From Xylocopa sonorina (Eukaryota; Arthropoda; Insecta; Hymenoptera; Apidae), in NCBI RefSeq assembly GCF_050948175.1, contig NW_027490504.1, positions 106,306 to 170,305 on the forward strand: 64,000 nucleotides of DNA, given 5' to 3'. Position 1 is the stretch's first letter; each line of letters opens with the position of its first letter. The notes under the pieces are model-generated. The model saw only the letters and a program-made list of their open reading frames with translations, did not search any database and was not told the origin of the DNA. A program made the translations under genes and the position numbers. Shown one piece after another: positions 27,138 to 39,755 of the stretch.

Positions 27138-28312
27138 ATGTTTAACTTATGCTGCAAACTATTGAAATGCCCTTCGAAAAGTGTTTATTCACAGTGAAGT
27201 AAACGGTAAGTATTACGCCTTCCACCACTGTTTACAATACGTATGTTTCATTTACTATCAAAAGCGTGAGTATTATCGCCTTTCTTTACTCTTTGTAACT
27301 TCAATGCCTTCATGTTTACAGATCGTTAAACTTGCTTTAAAATGCTCTATCGTATTACGGAAGAATGGACATACCAATTCATTTTAAAAAATGAAGGTAA
27401 CCTTCATATGTCCAACATAACTCCACTTACAAAAAAACTATTTTCATCAACGGATGGCCCCTTTGTACTGTGCAATTTTATATTAGCAAAAACTTCTATG
27501 ATACTTATAGTTTCGTGGATATCTGAGGTGCTAATTATTACTGCCCCACCCTGTATATTGTTATGGATGTGTCCAACAAGGCAACGATGAACAGAGTTAA
27601 ATTTAATATTATGATGTTTATTATTTTACTTATAGTATATATGTTTTTCTGGAATTTTGCCAAAAAAACAATGTTCACGATGTCGACAGATGAATATATT
27701 TGCCTTAGAATTACAAGAGCCAATTTCGAAAGTAGAATATTACTTTACTTCGCTAACCGAATCATTGCAAACGTTAAGTAAAGTGCGTGCCTTTCAAAAC
27801 AGTCAGATGCAAATTACGATACAACGTTTCCAAGAAATGGTACGTGCCACTGTTTTTTAATTTCCGTTTATTTAATCAAAGGAAATTTAATTGAAATATC
27901 CGCAAAATTTGAGGACAAAAAGTTATTGTAATTTTACGCAACATATATGATGGTGATAAAGGATAAGTATACGGAACTGAAAATGGAAAGTAGCGAGCAG
28001 AAAAAGAAACTGATGGAGCTACAAAGTAGATTGATACATCCGTCAAATGATGATTCTAGGTTAATAAAATCTGTTAATTAAAGAACTATTGCAAAAATCA
28101 AGTATAATCAATATTACTTCTGCTCAAAGGCTATAATAGAATTGGACCGAAATGGGTACAAAACCGGCAATTATATCTATACGTTCTATTCTATGCAAAG
28201 GCAAATATTTCAAAGAGAGAAGATGTGTTACTTACAAATTACTTATGTTCCTAGATATCTCACTAATTTAGACTTCTTGTCTTGCAGAACTTATCATTCA
28301 TGTAACATGTAA
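27138..28312 (+). pseudogene. Broken multi-exon gene resembling RNF212/Zip3-family meiotic E3 ligase (B1 copy)
   Basis: Splice-like signals outline several exons. A frame from ATG 27,138 has Cys at residues 5, 6 and 11, but a TGA at 27,195 precedes the donor (exon end 27,205, then GTAAGT); an acceptor follows at 27,321. A second acceptor (TATAG, exon 27,636-27,839) leads to a CxxC followed by a helical segment and the donor GTACGT. Exon 27,962-28,059 continues in phase with a charged coiled-coil-like segment, and a last exon from 28,288 ends with TAA at 28,310-28,312. In RNF212-type proteins, as I recall them, the last RING CxxC is followed after about 23 residues by an aromatic pair and a coiled-coil; the spacing here is the same. 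An extra A in a run of seven A near 27,662 breaks the frame in this copy. The family call is inferred without a search. Confidence 0.4.
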
Positions 28313-29769
28313 AGGAGTCGAAGGATAGTAAAAGATTTTTAAATTTCATAGCCTCACTTGATACGTCGATTGGATCACGTAAAATATCGGACATTAATTG
28401 CATCTACATCTTCAGACCTTAAATATATAATTGCAACAACATATTTAATAGCGTTTTAATAACATTTTTCTAATTGTTTATATCTATGTCTAATAAATAT
28501 ATATTAATCGAATAAGTTGCTTTACCAAAGAATAAAAGTATCTGAGGCTTACAAATCGGAGCATTACATAACAAGCGTGCATCACATATATAATATTACA
28601 TGTAATAAAAGATGAAGACCAAAAAGATCGTACATAAGTTGAATCCACAATGCGGTCATAGAGATACAGAAGCGGCAAAAATTCCAAACAATAATTTAAA
28701 AAATTCAAAAAGGGGGGAGTGAAAATCCATCTCCTTGACGATGATAAGGAACAAGTCTGCCTCATGCACTACAATATCCCAAACAGCCAGCGATTGGCAC
28801 GCCAATGACAACGGATGGTACGAATTCCGTGACAGAACTGTGCTAACAAAGTGCTCCTACTCAGCTTTCGAAATGGCATACTGTTAGTACTGGGGCGGCA
28901 TTCGTATCACGGCACTATTCAGCAGTAGGCTGACATTTACTAATGGGGAAGCTGTTTCTATAAAAATTATAAGCAAATATGAAAAATGACTAAACTGTGC
29001 AATTTATTTATCTTGATTCCAATATAGATACACCGGCACAAAACAAAGATATAAGAACTCGATTTTATTATTTTCTATAAACTAGCTCGATAGGGCGATT
29101 TTTTCCATAAAGTCGATAATTACTTTGTCATAAAAATATATACACTTACTTTATATATATTTTCTTCAATTTATTGTTAGAAATTCATGCAATTGAGGGT
29201 TACATTATATACGATGACAGCATGTTATTTCAGAAATTACACAAGGCGAAGTTAGGGACGCAACAGCATGAATTTTTATTTTATAAGTAATATTTTTTTT
29301 ATAAATAATATTTTTAGTCTATGATGGATTGAAAGAAACATATACGACTCGCTCAATAACTATAAATATAGGAAAACGACCATCAAAATGTCTATCAATA
29401 CTCATATGCTGAACATCTACTGACATCTAACGGTTCTAATTTGTATGAAAGCACAGGTTCCCCATTGCCAAATGTGATCCTGCGTCATTGCTGAGGAGAT
29501 TCATGAATGGAGCGATGATACGCGTGTCACCATGGTGCTGGTTCTGCGCGATTCGCTTGTCTAGAACGTGCTGGTAACACGATCTGGCATTTTAGTCAAC
29601 GAATCCGGTCACAGATGACTACGAATCAGTTGACACTCCTCGGAAGTGACAATATAGTGCCGGCATGGTGTCGCTACCATCTTGCCGTTTGTTATCTGGG
29701 ATGCTTTTTAGTGCATTATTCGGAATTGAATTTGAACACATAGTTACTTAATCGCAAATTTGTATGTAC
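28313..29769 (+). other. B1 downstream stretch with purine tract and conserved antisense frame
   Basis: This is mostly AT-rich. A polypurine tract AAAAAGGGGGGAG at 28,707-28,719 is followed directly by TG, the layout of an LTR-element purine tract and 3' LTR start. A 91-residue minus-strand frame (28,490-28,765) overlaps it and is kept open in B2, but its composition is that of a translated AT-rich stretch. The rest has no recognisable gene. Copy 1 lacks about 78 bp near 28,921 that B2 has. Confidence 0.35.
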
Positions 29770-30225
29770 TGTGACGTGGTGAAGTCACAAGGCTCGCTCC
29801 CCCCCCCCCCCCCAACCTGCTTCGGTTAGACTAGCTCGCAGATCACCACCCATGCGAGAAGCGCGACACGGACCATCGCGATAGCTGTATTTGCGAGGAG
29901 CGTGAAATACACGATGGTAGAACCCTTCCCCCCCCCCCCCGTTCGTTTCTCTCTCTCTGTTCTACGGATTAGACTGGCGAGCTGATGGAAGAAGCAACCC
30001 ATAAGACGCCTCTTCGGAGGATAATAAGACCGCAGGTTCGCGGAAGGGCTGTACGCCGAGGTAGCGTGACGGGCTTGACGGTGGAGGAGTCGGGAAGTGA
30101 GCAAGAAGAGACCCTGAAGCCCGAAGGATAGGATCCAGAGCTCTGCAACGATAAGACCGCTGCCATAGTCCATGGAGACAAACAGGATGGTTCTCGGGTG
30201 TGAGAAGGACCTCTACCCCTCCCCA
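29770..30225 (+). mobile_element. B1 right LTR-like fragment (U3 side)
   Basis: It begins TGTGACGTGG, whose TGTGAC (29,770) pairs with GTCACA (29,784-29,789), and runs GC-rich to ACCCCTCCCC at the satellite junction. It includes C15 (29,799-29,813) and C13 (29,928-29,940). Its last ~35 bases (GGTGTGAGAAGGACCTC) match the first bases of the left LTR fragment of B2, suggesting that left and right fragments are pieces of one LTR. Open frames here (29,826-30,256, minus) look like by-products of GC-rich DNA. Confidence 0.45.
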
Positions 30226-33200
30226 TTAGAACTCTATTGCTTCGATACCTAGACATCTAGAAACGCTATTCCCTAGCAACGAAGTGTTGCATTTACATTC
30301 TTTTGACGTGTAGACGAGAATACATGACACTTCGCAATGAATATTATATCTTATCATGAAAAATAGAAATGAGATGCGATATCGCGTTCTAAGAAGCATT
30401 AGAACTCTATTGCTTCGATAAGTAGACATCTGGAAACGTAATTTCCTAGAGAGGAAGTGTCGCATTTACATTCATTTGAAGTGTAAGCGAGGAATACATG
30501 ACACTGCGCAATGAATATTATATCTTATCATGAAACATAGAAATGTGATGCTATATCACGATTTAAGAAGCATTAGAACACTATTGCTTCGATACGTAGA
30601 CATCTGCAAACGCTACATCCTAGCAAGGAAGTGTTGCACTTACATTCTTTTGAAGTCTATGCGAGGTATACGTGGCATCTCGCAAAGAATATTATATCTT
30701 ATCATGAAACCTAGAAATGGGATGCGATATCCCGTTTTAAGAAGCATTAAATCTCTATTGCTACGATACGTAGACATCTGCAGACGCTATTTCCAAGCAA
30801 GGGAGTGTCGCATCTACAATCTTTTGAAGTGTATGCGAGGTATAAGTGACACTTCGCAATGAGTATTATAACTTATAATGAAACATAGAAATGAGAAGCG
30901 ACTTCGCGTTCTAAGAAGCACTAGAACTTCGTTGCTTCGATTCGTAGACATCTGCAAACGCTATTTCCTAGCAAGCAAGTGTCGCATTTACATTCTTTAG
31001 CTGTGTATGCGAGGAATACATGACACTTCGCAATGAATATTATATCTTATCCCGAAACATGGAAATGAGATGCGATATGGCGTTTTGAGAAGCATTAGAA
31101 CTCTATTGCTACGATATGTAGGCATCTGCAAACGCTATTTCCTAGCATGGAAGTGTCGCATTTACATTCTTTTGAAGTGAATTCATGGTATACATGACAC
31201 TTCGCGATGAATATTATATCTTATCACGAAACATATAAATGAGATGCGATATCGCGATTTAAGTAGCATTAGAACTCTATTGCCACGATACGTAGACATC
31301 TGAATACTCTATTTCCTAGCAAGGAAGTGTCGCATTTACATTCGCTTGGAGCGAATACGAGGTATACATGACACTTCGCAATGAATATTATGTTTTATCA
31401 TGAAGCATAGAAATGAGATGCGATATCGCGGGTTGAGAAGCATTGGAACTCTATTGCTACGATACCTAGACATCTGCAAATGCAATTTCCTAGGAAGGAA
31501 GTGTCGCATTTACATTCGTTTGGAGTGAATACGAGGTATACATGACATTTGGCAATGAATATTATATCTTATCATGAAACATAGAAGTGAGATGCGATAT
31601 CGCATTTTAAGAAGCATTCGACCTCTATAGCCTCGACGCGTAGACATCTGCAGACGCTATTTCCTAGCATGGAAGTGTCGCATTTACATTCTTTTGAAGT
31701 GAATACGAGGTGTACATGACAATCCGCAATGAATATTATATCTTATCAGGAAACATAGAAGTGAGATGCGATATCGCGTTTTAAGAAGCATTAGAACTCT
31801 ATTGCCTCGACGAGTAGACAGCTGCAGACGCTATTTCCTAGCATGGAAGTGTCGCATTTACATTCTTTTGAAGTGAATACGAGGTGTACATGACACGTCG
31901 CAATGAATATTATATCTTATCAGGAAACATAGAAATGAGATGCTATAACGCGTTTTGAGAAGCATTAGAAATCTATTGCTACGATACGTAGACATCTGCA
32001 ATCGCTATTTCCTAGCAACCAATAGTCGCATTTACATTCTTTTGAAGTGAATTCGAGGTTTACATGACACTTCGGAATGAATATTATAACTTATCACGAA
32101 ACATAGAAATGAGATGCAATATCGCGATCTAAGAAGCATTAGAACTCTATTGCTACGATACGTAGGCATCTGCAAACGCTATGCCCTAGCAAGGAATAGT
32201 CGCATATACATTCTTTTGATGTGAATTCGAGGTATACATGACACTTCGCAATGAATATTATATCTTATAATGAAACATAGAACTGAGATTCGATATCGCG
32301 TTTTAAGAAGCATTAGAACTCTATTGCCTCGACGCGCAGACATCTGCAGACGCTATTTCCTAGCATGGAAGTGTCGCATTTACATTCGTTTGGAGGGAAC
32401 ACGAGGTATACATGACACTTCGCAATGAATATTATATCTTATCATGAAACATAGAAGTGAGATGCGATATCGCGTTTTAAGAAGCATTAGAACTATATTG
32501 CCCCGACGCGTAGACATCTGCAAACGCTATTTCCTAACATGGAAGTGTCGCACTTACATTCTTTTGAAGTGAATAAGAGGTATACATGACACTTCGCAAT
32601 GAATATTATATCTTATCACGAAACATATAAATGAGATGCGATATCGCGATATAAGTAGCATCAGAACTCTATTGCTACGATACGTAGACATCTGCAAACG
32701 CTATTTCCTAGCAAGCAATAGTCGCATTTACATTCATTTGGAGTGAATACGAGGTATAGATGACACTTCGCAATGATTATTATATCTTATCACGAAACAT
32801 AGAAATGAGATGCGATATCGCGATTTAAGTAGCATTAGAACACTATTGCTACGATACGTAGACATCTGCAAACGATATTTCCTAGCAAGCAATAGTCGCA
32901 TTTACATTCTTTTGAAATGAATACGAGGCATACATGTCACTTCCCAACGAATATTATACCTTATCATGAAACATAGAAGAGAGATGCGATATCGCGTTTT
33001 AAGAAGCATTAGAACTCTGTGGCCTCGATGCGGAGACATCTGCAAACGCTATTTCCTAGCATGGAAGTGTCGCACTTACATTCTTTTGAAGCGAATACGT
33101 GGTATACATGGCACTTCGCAATTAATATTATATCTTATTACGAAACATATATATGAGTTGCGATATCGCGATTTAAGTAGCATTAGAACTCTATTGCTAC

Positions 33201-34213
33201 GATACGTAGACATCTGCAAACGCTATTTCGTAGCAAGCAATAGTCGCATTTACATTCTTTTGAAGTGAATACGAGGTACACATGACACTTCGCAATGAAT
33301 ATTATATCATATCATGAAACATAGAAGAGAGAAGCGATATCGCGTTTTAAGAAGCAATAGAACACTATGGCCTCGATGCGGAGACATCTGCGATCGCTAT
33401 TTCCTAGCATGGAAGTGTGGCACTTACATTCTTTTGAAGTGAATAAGAGGTATACATGACACTTCGCAATGAATATTATATCTTATCACGAAACACATAA
33501 ATGAGATGCGATATAGCGATTTAAGTAGCATCAGAACTCTATTGCTACGATACGTAGACATCTGCAAACGCTATTTCCTAGCAAGCAATAGTCGCGATTA
33601 CATTCATTTGGAGTGAATACGAGGTATACATGACACTTCGCAATGATTATTATATCTTATCACGAAACATAGAAATGAGATGCGATATCGCGATTTAAGT
33701 AGCATTAAAACACCATTGCTACGATACGTAGACATCTGAATACGCCATTTCCTAGCAAGGAAGTGTCGCATTTACATTCGATTGGAGAGAATACGAGTTA
33801 TACATGACACTTCGCAATGAGTATTATATCATATCATGAAACATAGGAGAGAGATGCCATATCGCGTTTTTAGAAGAATTAGAACACTATTGCTACGATA
33901 CGTAGACATCTGCAAACGCTATTTCCTATCATGGAAGTGTCGCACTTACATTCTTTTGAAGTGAATACGTGGTATACATGACACTTCGCAATGAATATTA
34001 TATCTTACTACGAAACATATATATGAGTTGCGATATCGCGATTTAAGTAGCACTAGAACTCTATTGCTACGATACGTAGACATCTGCAAACGCTATTTCG
34101 TAGCAAGCAATAGTCGCATTTACTTTCGTTTGAAGTGAATTCGAGGTTTACATGACACTTCGGAATGAATATTATAACTTATCACGAAACATAGAAATGA
34201 GATGCGATATCGC

Positions 34214-37075
34214 GATCTAAGAAGCATTAGAACTCTATTGCTACGATACGTAGGCATCTGCAAACGCTATGCCCTAGCAAGGTATAGTCGCATTTACATT
34301 CTTTTGATGTGAGTACGAGGTATACATGACACTTCGCAATGAATATTATATCTTATAATGAAACATAGAATTGAGATTCGATATCGCGTTTTAAGAAGCA
34401 TTAGAACTCTATTGCCTCGACGCGTAGACATCTGCAGACGCTACTTCCTAGCATGGAAGTGTCGCATTTACATTCTTTTGAAGTGAATACGAGGTACACC
34501 TGGCACTTCGCGATGAATATTATATCTTATCAAGAAACATATGAATGAGATGCGATATTGCGATTCAAGTAGCATTAGAACTCTATTGCTACGATACGTA
34601 GACATCTGTATACGCCATTTCCTAGCAAGGATGTGTCGCATTTACATTCGTTTGGAGGGAATACGAGGTATACATGACACTTCGCAATGAATGTTATATC
34701 TTATCATGAAACATAGAAGTGAGATGCGACATCGCATTTTAAGAAGCATTAGAACTCTATTGCCTCGACGCGTAGACATCTGCAGACGCTATTCTCTAGC
34801 ATGGAAGTGTCGCATTTACATTCTTTTGAAGTGAATACGAGGTATACCTGACACTTCGCGATGAATATTATATCATATCACGAAGCATATAAATGAGATG
34901 CGATATCGCGATTTAAGTAGCATTAGAACTCTATTGCTACGATTCGTAGACATCTGAATACGCCATTTCCTAGCAAGCTATAATCGCATTTACATTCTTT
35001 TGAAGTGAAAACGAGGTATACATGACACTTCGCAATGAATATTATATCTTATCATGAAACACAGAAGTGAGATGCGATATCACGTTTTAAGAAGCATTAG
35101 AACTATATTGCCCCGACGCGTAGACATCTGCATACGCTATTTCCTAGCATGGAAGTATCGCATTTACATTCTTTTGAAGGGAATACGGGGTGTACATGAC
35201 ATTTCGCAATGAATATTATATCATATCACGAAACATGGAAATGAGAAGCGATATCGCGTTTGAAGAAGCATTAGAACTCTATTGCCTCGACGCGTAAACA
35301 TCTGCAGACGCTATTTCCTAGCATGGAAGTGTCGCATTTACATTCTTTTGAAGTGATTACGAGGTATACCTGACACTTCGCGATGAATATTATATCTTAT
35401 CACGAAGCATATAAATGAGATGCGATATCGCGATTTAAGTAGCATTGGAACTCAATTGCTACGATACGTAGACATCTGCGAAGGCTATTTCCTAGGGTGG
35501 AAATGTCGCATTTACATTGTTTTGAAGTAAATACGAGGTATACATGACACTTCGCAATGAACATTATATCTTATCATGTATCATAATAGTGAGATGCGAT
35601 ATCGCGTTTTAAGAAGAATTAGAACCCTATTTCCTCGATGCGGAGATATCTGCAAACGCTATTTCCTAGCATGGTAGTGTCGCATTTCCATTCCTTTGAA
35701 GTGAATTCGAGGTATACATGACACTTCGCAATGCATATTATATCTTATAATGAAACATAGAATTGAGATTCGATATCGCGTTTTAAGAAGCATTAGATCT
35801 CTATTGCCTCGACGCGTAGACATCTGCAGACGCTATTTCCTAGCATGGAAGTGTCGCATTTACATTCCTTTGAAGTGACGACGATACGAAGTCTACATGA
35901 CAATCCGCAATGAATATTATATCTTATCAGGCAACTTAGAAATGAGATGCGATATCGCGTTTTGAGAAGCATTTGAATATTATTGCTATGATACGTGGAC
36001 ATCTGCAATCGCTATTTCCTAGCAGCCAATAGTCGCATTTACATTCTTTTGAAGTGAATTCGTGGTTTACATGACACTACGGTATGAATATTATACCATA
36101 TCACGAAACATAGAAATGAGATGCGATATCGCGATCTAAGAAGCATTAGAACTCTATTGCTGCGATATGTAGACATCTGCAAACGCTATTTCCTAGCATG
36201 GAAATGTCGCACTTACGTTCTTTTGAAGTGAATGCGAGGTATACATGACACTTCGCAATGAACATTATTTCTTATGACGAAACATATAAATGCGGTGTCA
36301 TATCGCGATATAAGTAGCATTAGAACGCTATTGCTGCGATATGTAGACATCTGCAAACGCTATTTCCTATCATGGAAGTGTCGCACTTACATTCTTTTGA
36401 AGTGAATACGTGGTATACATGACACTTCGCAATGAATATTATATCTTACTACGAAACATATATATGAGATGCGATATCGCGATCTAAGAAGCATTAGAAC
36501 TCTATTGCTACGATACGTAGGCATCTGCAAACGCTATGCCCTAGCAAGGAATAGTCGCATTTACATTCTTTTGATGTGAATACGAGGTATACATGACACT
36601 TCGCAATGAATATTATATCTTATAATGAAACATAGAATTGAGATTCGATATCGCGTTTTAAGAAGCATTAGAACTCTATTGCCTCGACGCGTAGACATCT
36701 GCAGACGCTACTTCCTAGCATGGAAGTGTCGCATTTACATTCTTTTGAAGTGAATACGAGGTACACCTGACACTTCGCGATGAATATTATATCTTATCAA
36801 GAAACATATGAATGAGATTCGATATTGCGATTCAAGTAGCATGAGAACTCTATTGCTACGATACGTAGACATCTGTATACGCCATTTCCTAGCAAGGATG
36901 TGTCGCATTTACATTCGTTTGGAGGGAATACGAGGTATACATGACACTTCGCAATGAATGTTATATCTTATCATGAAACATAGAAGTGAGATGCGACATC
37001 GCATTTTAAGAAGCATTAGAACTCTATTGCCTCGACGCGTAGACATCTGCAGACGCTATTCCCTAGCATGGAAGT
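34214..37075 (+). repeat. Higher-order repeat pair at ~13 monomers
   Basis: A block of about 600 bp starting at 34,214 (GATCTAAGAAG, GTAGGCATCTG, GCTATGCCCTAGC, then GAAACATATGAATGAGAT-type monomers) recurs at 36,481 with an offset of 2,267 bp (13 x 174 + 5). Confidence 0.7.
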
Positions 37076-37547
37076 GTCGCATTTACATTCGTTTGGAGGG
37101 AATACGAGGTATACATGACACTTCGCAATGAATATTATATCTTATCATGAAACATAGAAGTGAGATGCGATATCGCGTTTTAAGAAGCATTAGAACTATA
37201 TTGCCCCGACGCGTACACATCTGCAGACGCTATTTCCTAGCATGGAAGTATCGCATTTACATTCTTTTGAAGTGAATACGAGGTATACCTGACACTTCGC
37301 AATGAACATTATGTCTTATCACGAAACATATTAATGAGATGCGATATTGCGATTTAAGTAGCATTAGATCTCTATTGCTACGATACGTAGACATCTGAAT
37401 ACGCCATTTCCTAGCAAGGAAGTGTCGCATTTACATTCGTTTGGAGGGAATACGAGGTATACATGACACTTCGCAATGAATATTATATCTTATCATGAAG
37501 CATAGATATGAGATGCGACATCTCGTTTTGAGAAGCATTAGAACTCC

Positions 37548-37645
37548 ATTGCTCCGATACGTAGTCATCTGCAAACGCTATTTCCTAGCAAGGAAGATTG
37601 CTCCGATACGTAGTCATCTGCAAACGCTATTTCCTAGCAAGGAAG
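37548..37645 (+). repeat. 49-bp internal tandem duplication within one monomer
   Basis: ATTGCTCCGATACG begins at 37,548 and again at 37,597, and the whole 49-bp stretch to CAAGGAAG is repeated exactly. This lengthens a single monomer and explains the odd frame at 37,495-37,689. Confidence 0.85.
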
Positions 37646-39755
37646 ATTCGCATTTACATTCTTTTGAAGGGAATACGGGGTGTACATGACATTTCGCAAT
37701 GAATATTATATCATATCACGAAACATGGAAATGAGAAGCGATATCGCGTTTGAAGAAGCATTAGAACTCTATGGCATCGATGCGGAGACATCTGCAATCG
37801 CTATTTCCAAGCATGGAAGTGTCGCACTTACATTCTTTTGAAGTGAATACGAGGTATACATGACACTTCGCAATGAATATTATATCTTATCACGAAACAT
37901 ATAAATGAGATGCGATATCGCGATTTAAGTAGCATTGGAACTTTATTGCTACGATACGTAGATATCTGCGAAGGCTATTTCCTAGGGTGGAAACGTCGCA
38001 TTTACATTGTTTTGAAGTAAATACGAGGTATACATGACACTTCGCAATGAACATTATATCTTATCATGTATCATAAAAGTGAGATGCGATATCGCGTTTT
38101 AAGAAGCATTAGAACCCTATTGCCTCGATGCGGAGATATCTGCAAAGGCTATTTCCTAGCATGGAAATGTCACATTTACATTCTTTTGAAGTGAATACGA
38201 GGTGTGCATGACACATCGCAATGAATATTATATCTTATCATGAAACATAGAAATGAGATGCGATATCGAGATTTAAGTAGCATTATATATCTATTGCTAC
38301 CATACGTAGACATCTGAATACGCTATTTCCTAGCAGGGAAGTGTCGCATTTACATTCGTTTGGTGGGAATACGAGGTATACATGACACTTCGCAATGAAT
38401 ATTATATCTTATCATGTAACATAGAAATGAGATGCGATATCTCGATCTAAGAAGCATTAGAACTCTATTGCTACGATACGTAGGCATCTGCAAACGCTAT
38501 GCCCTAGCAAGGAATAGTCGCATTTACATTCTTTTGATGTGAATACGAGGTATACATGACACTTCGCAATGAATATTATATCTTATCATGAAACATAGAA
38601 GAGAGATGCGTTATCGCGTTTTAAGATTCATTAGAACTTTATGGCCTCGATGCGGAGACATCTGCAAACGCTATTTCCTAGCATGGAAGTATCGCATTTA
38701 CATTCTCTTGAAGTGAATACGAGGTATACATGATACTTCGCAATGAATATTATATCATATCATGAAACATAGAAGAGAGAAGCGATATCGCGTTTTAAGA
38801 AGCATTAGAACTCTATGGCCTCCATGCGGAAACATCTGCAAACGCTATTTCCAAGCATGGAAGTGTCGCACTTACATTCTTTTGAAGTGAATACGAGGTG
38901 CACATGACACTTCGCAATGAATATTATATCTTATCACGAAACATATAAATGAGATGCGATATTGCGATTTAAGTAGCACTAGAACTCTATTGCTACGATA
39001 CGTAGACATCTGAATACGCCATTCCCTAGCAAGGAATAGTCGCATTTTCATTCTTTTGATGTGAATACGAGGTATACCTGACACTTCGCGATGAATATTA
39101 TATCTTATAATGAAACATAGAATTGAGATTCGATATCGCGTTTTAAGAAGCATTAGAACTCTATTGCCTCGACGCGTAGACATCTGCAGACGCTATTTCC
39201 TAGCATGGAAGTGTCGCATTTACATTCTTTTGAAGTGAATACGAGGTATACCTGACACTTCGCGATGAATATTATATCATATCACGAAACATATAAATGA
39301 GATGCGATATCGCGATTTAAGTAGCATTAGAACTCTATTGCTACGATACGTAGACATCTGAATACGCCATTTCCTAGCAAGGAAGTGTCGCATTTACATT
39401 CGTTTGGAGGGAATACGAGGTATACATGACACTTCGCAATGAATAGTATATCTTATCATGAAACATAGAAGTGAGATGCGATATCGCGTTTTAAGAAGCA
39501 TTAGAACTATATTGCCCCGACGCGTAGACATCTGCAGACGCTATTTCCTAGCATGGAAGTATCGCATTTACATTCTTTTGAAGTGAATACGAGGTATACC
39601 TGTCACTTCGCGATGAACATTATGTCTTATCACGAAACATATTAATGAGATGCGATATCGCGATTTAAGTAGCATTAGAACTCTATTGCTACGATACGTA
39701 GACATCTGCAAACGCTATTTCCTATCATGGAAGTGTCGCACTTGCATTCTTTTGA

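Larger units (their letters stand above)
25738..30225 (+). mobile_element. Element B copy 1: LTR-bounded composite unit
   Basis: This ~4.5-kb non-satellite unit is repeated at 56,783-61,695 with high identity. The left end is the 3' part of an LTR-like sequence followed by a primer-binding-site-like TGGCGCCCAA. The middle is AT-rich and carries a decayed gene. The right end is GC-rich and U3-like, starting TGTGACGTGG with two poly-C runs. Both copies stop at the same base before satellite ATTAGAACTC. Compared with B2, the left end lacks about 380 bp of LTR, the breakpoint lying in a shared GATAC. No reverse transcriptase, integrase or capsid sequence is visible, so it would be non-autonomous, or else a host segment trapped between LTR fragments. 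Confidence 0.55.

Noticed and set aside
27181..27590. Frames of 68-82 residues across the proposed exons (27,181-27,387 and 27,342-27,590) as independent genes
   Set aside because: They run through splice-like signals (GTAAGT at 27,206, acceptor at 27,321) and the 27,342 frame is cut by the 46-bp difference in B2; they are better read as pieces of the decayed gene.
29826..30256. Overlapping minus-strand frames of 95-115 residues at the right end of B1 and B2
   Set aside because: Three overlapping frames in GC-rich DNA, crossing poly-C runs and the satellite junction; frames differ between B1 and B2 because the poly-C lengths differ.
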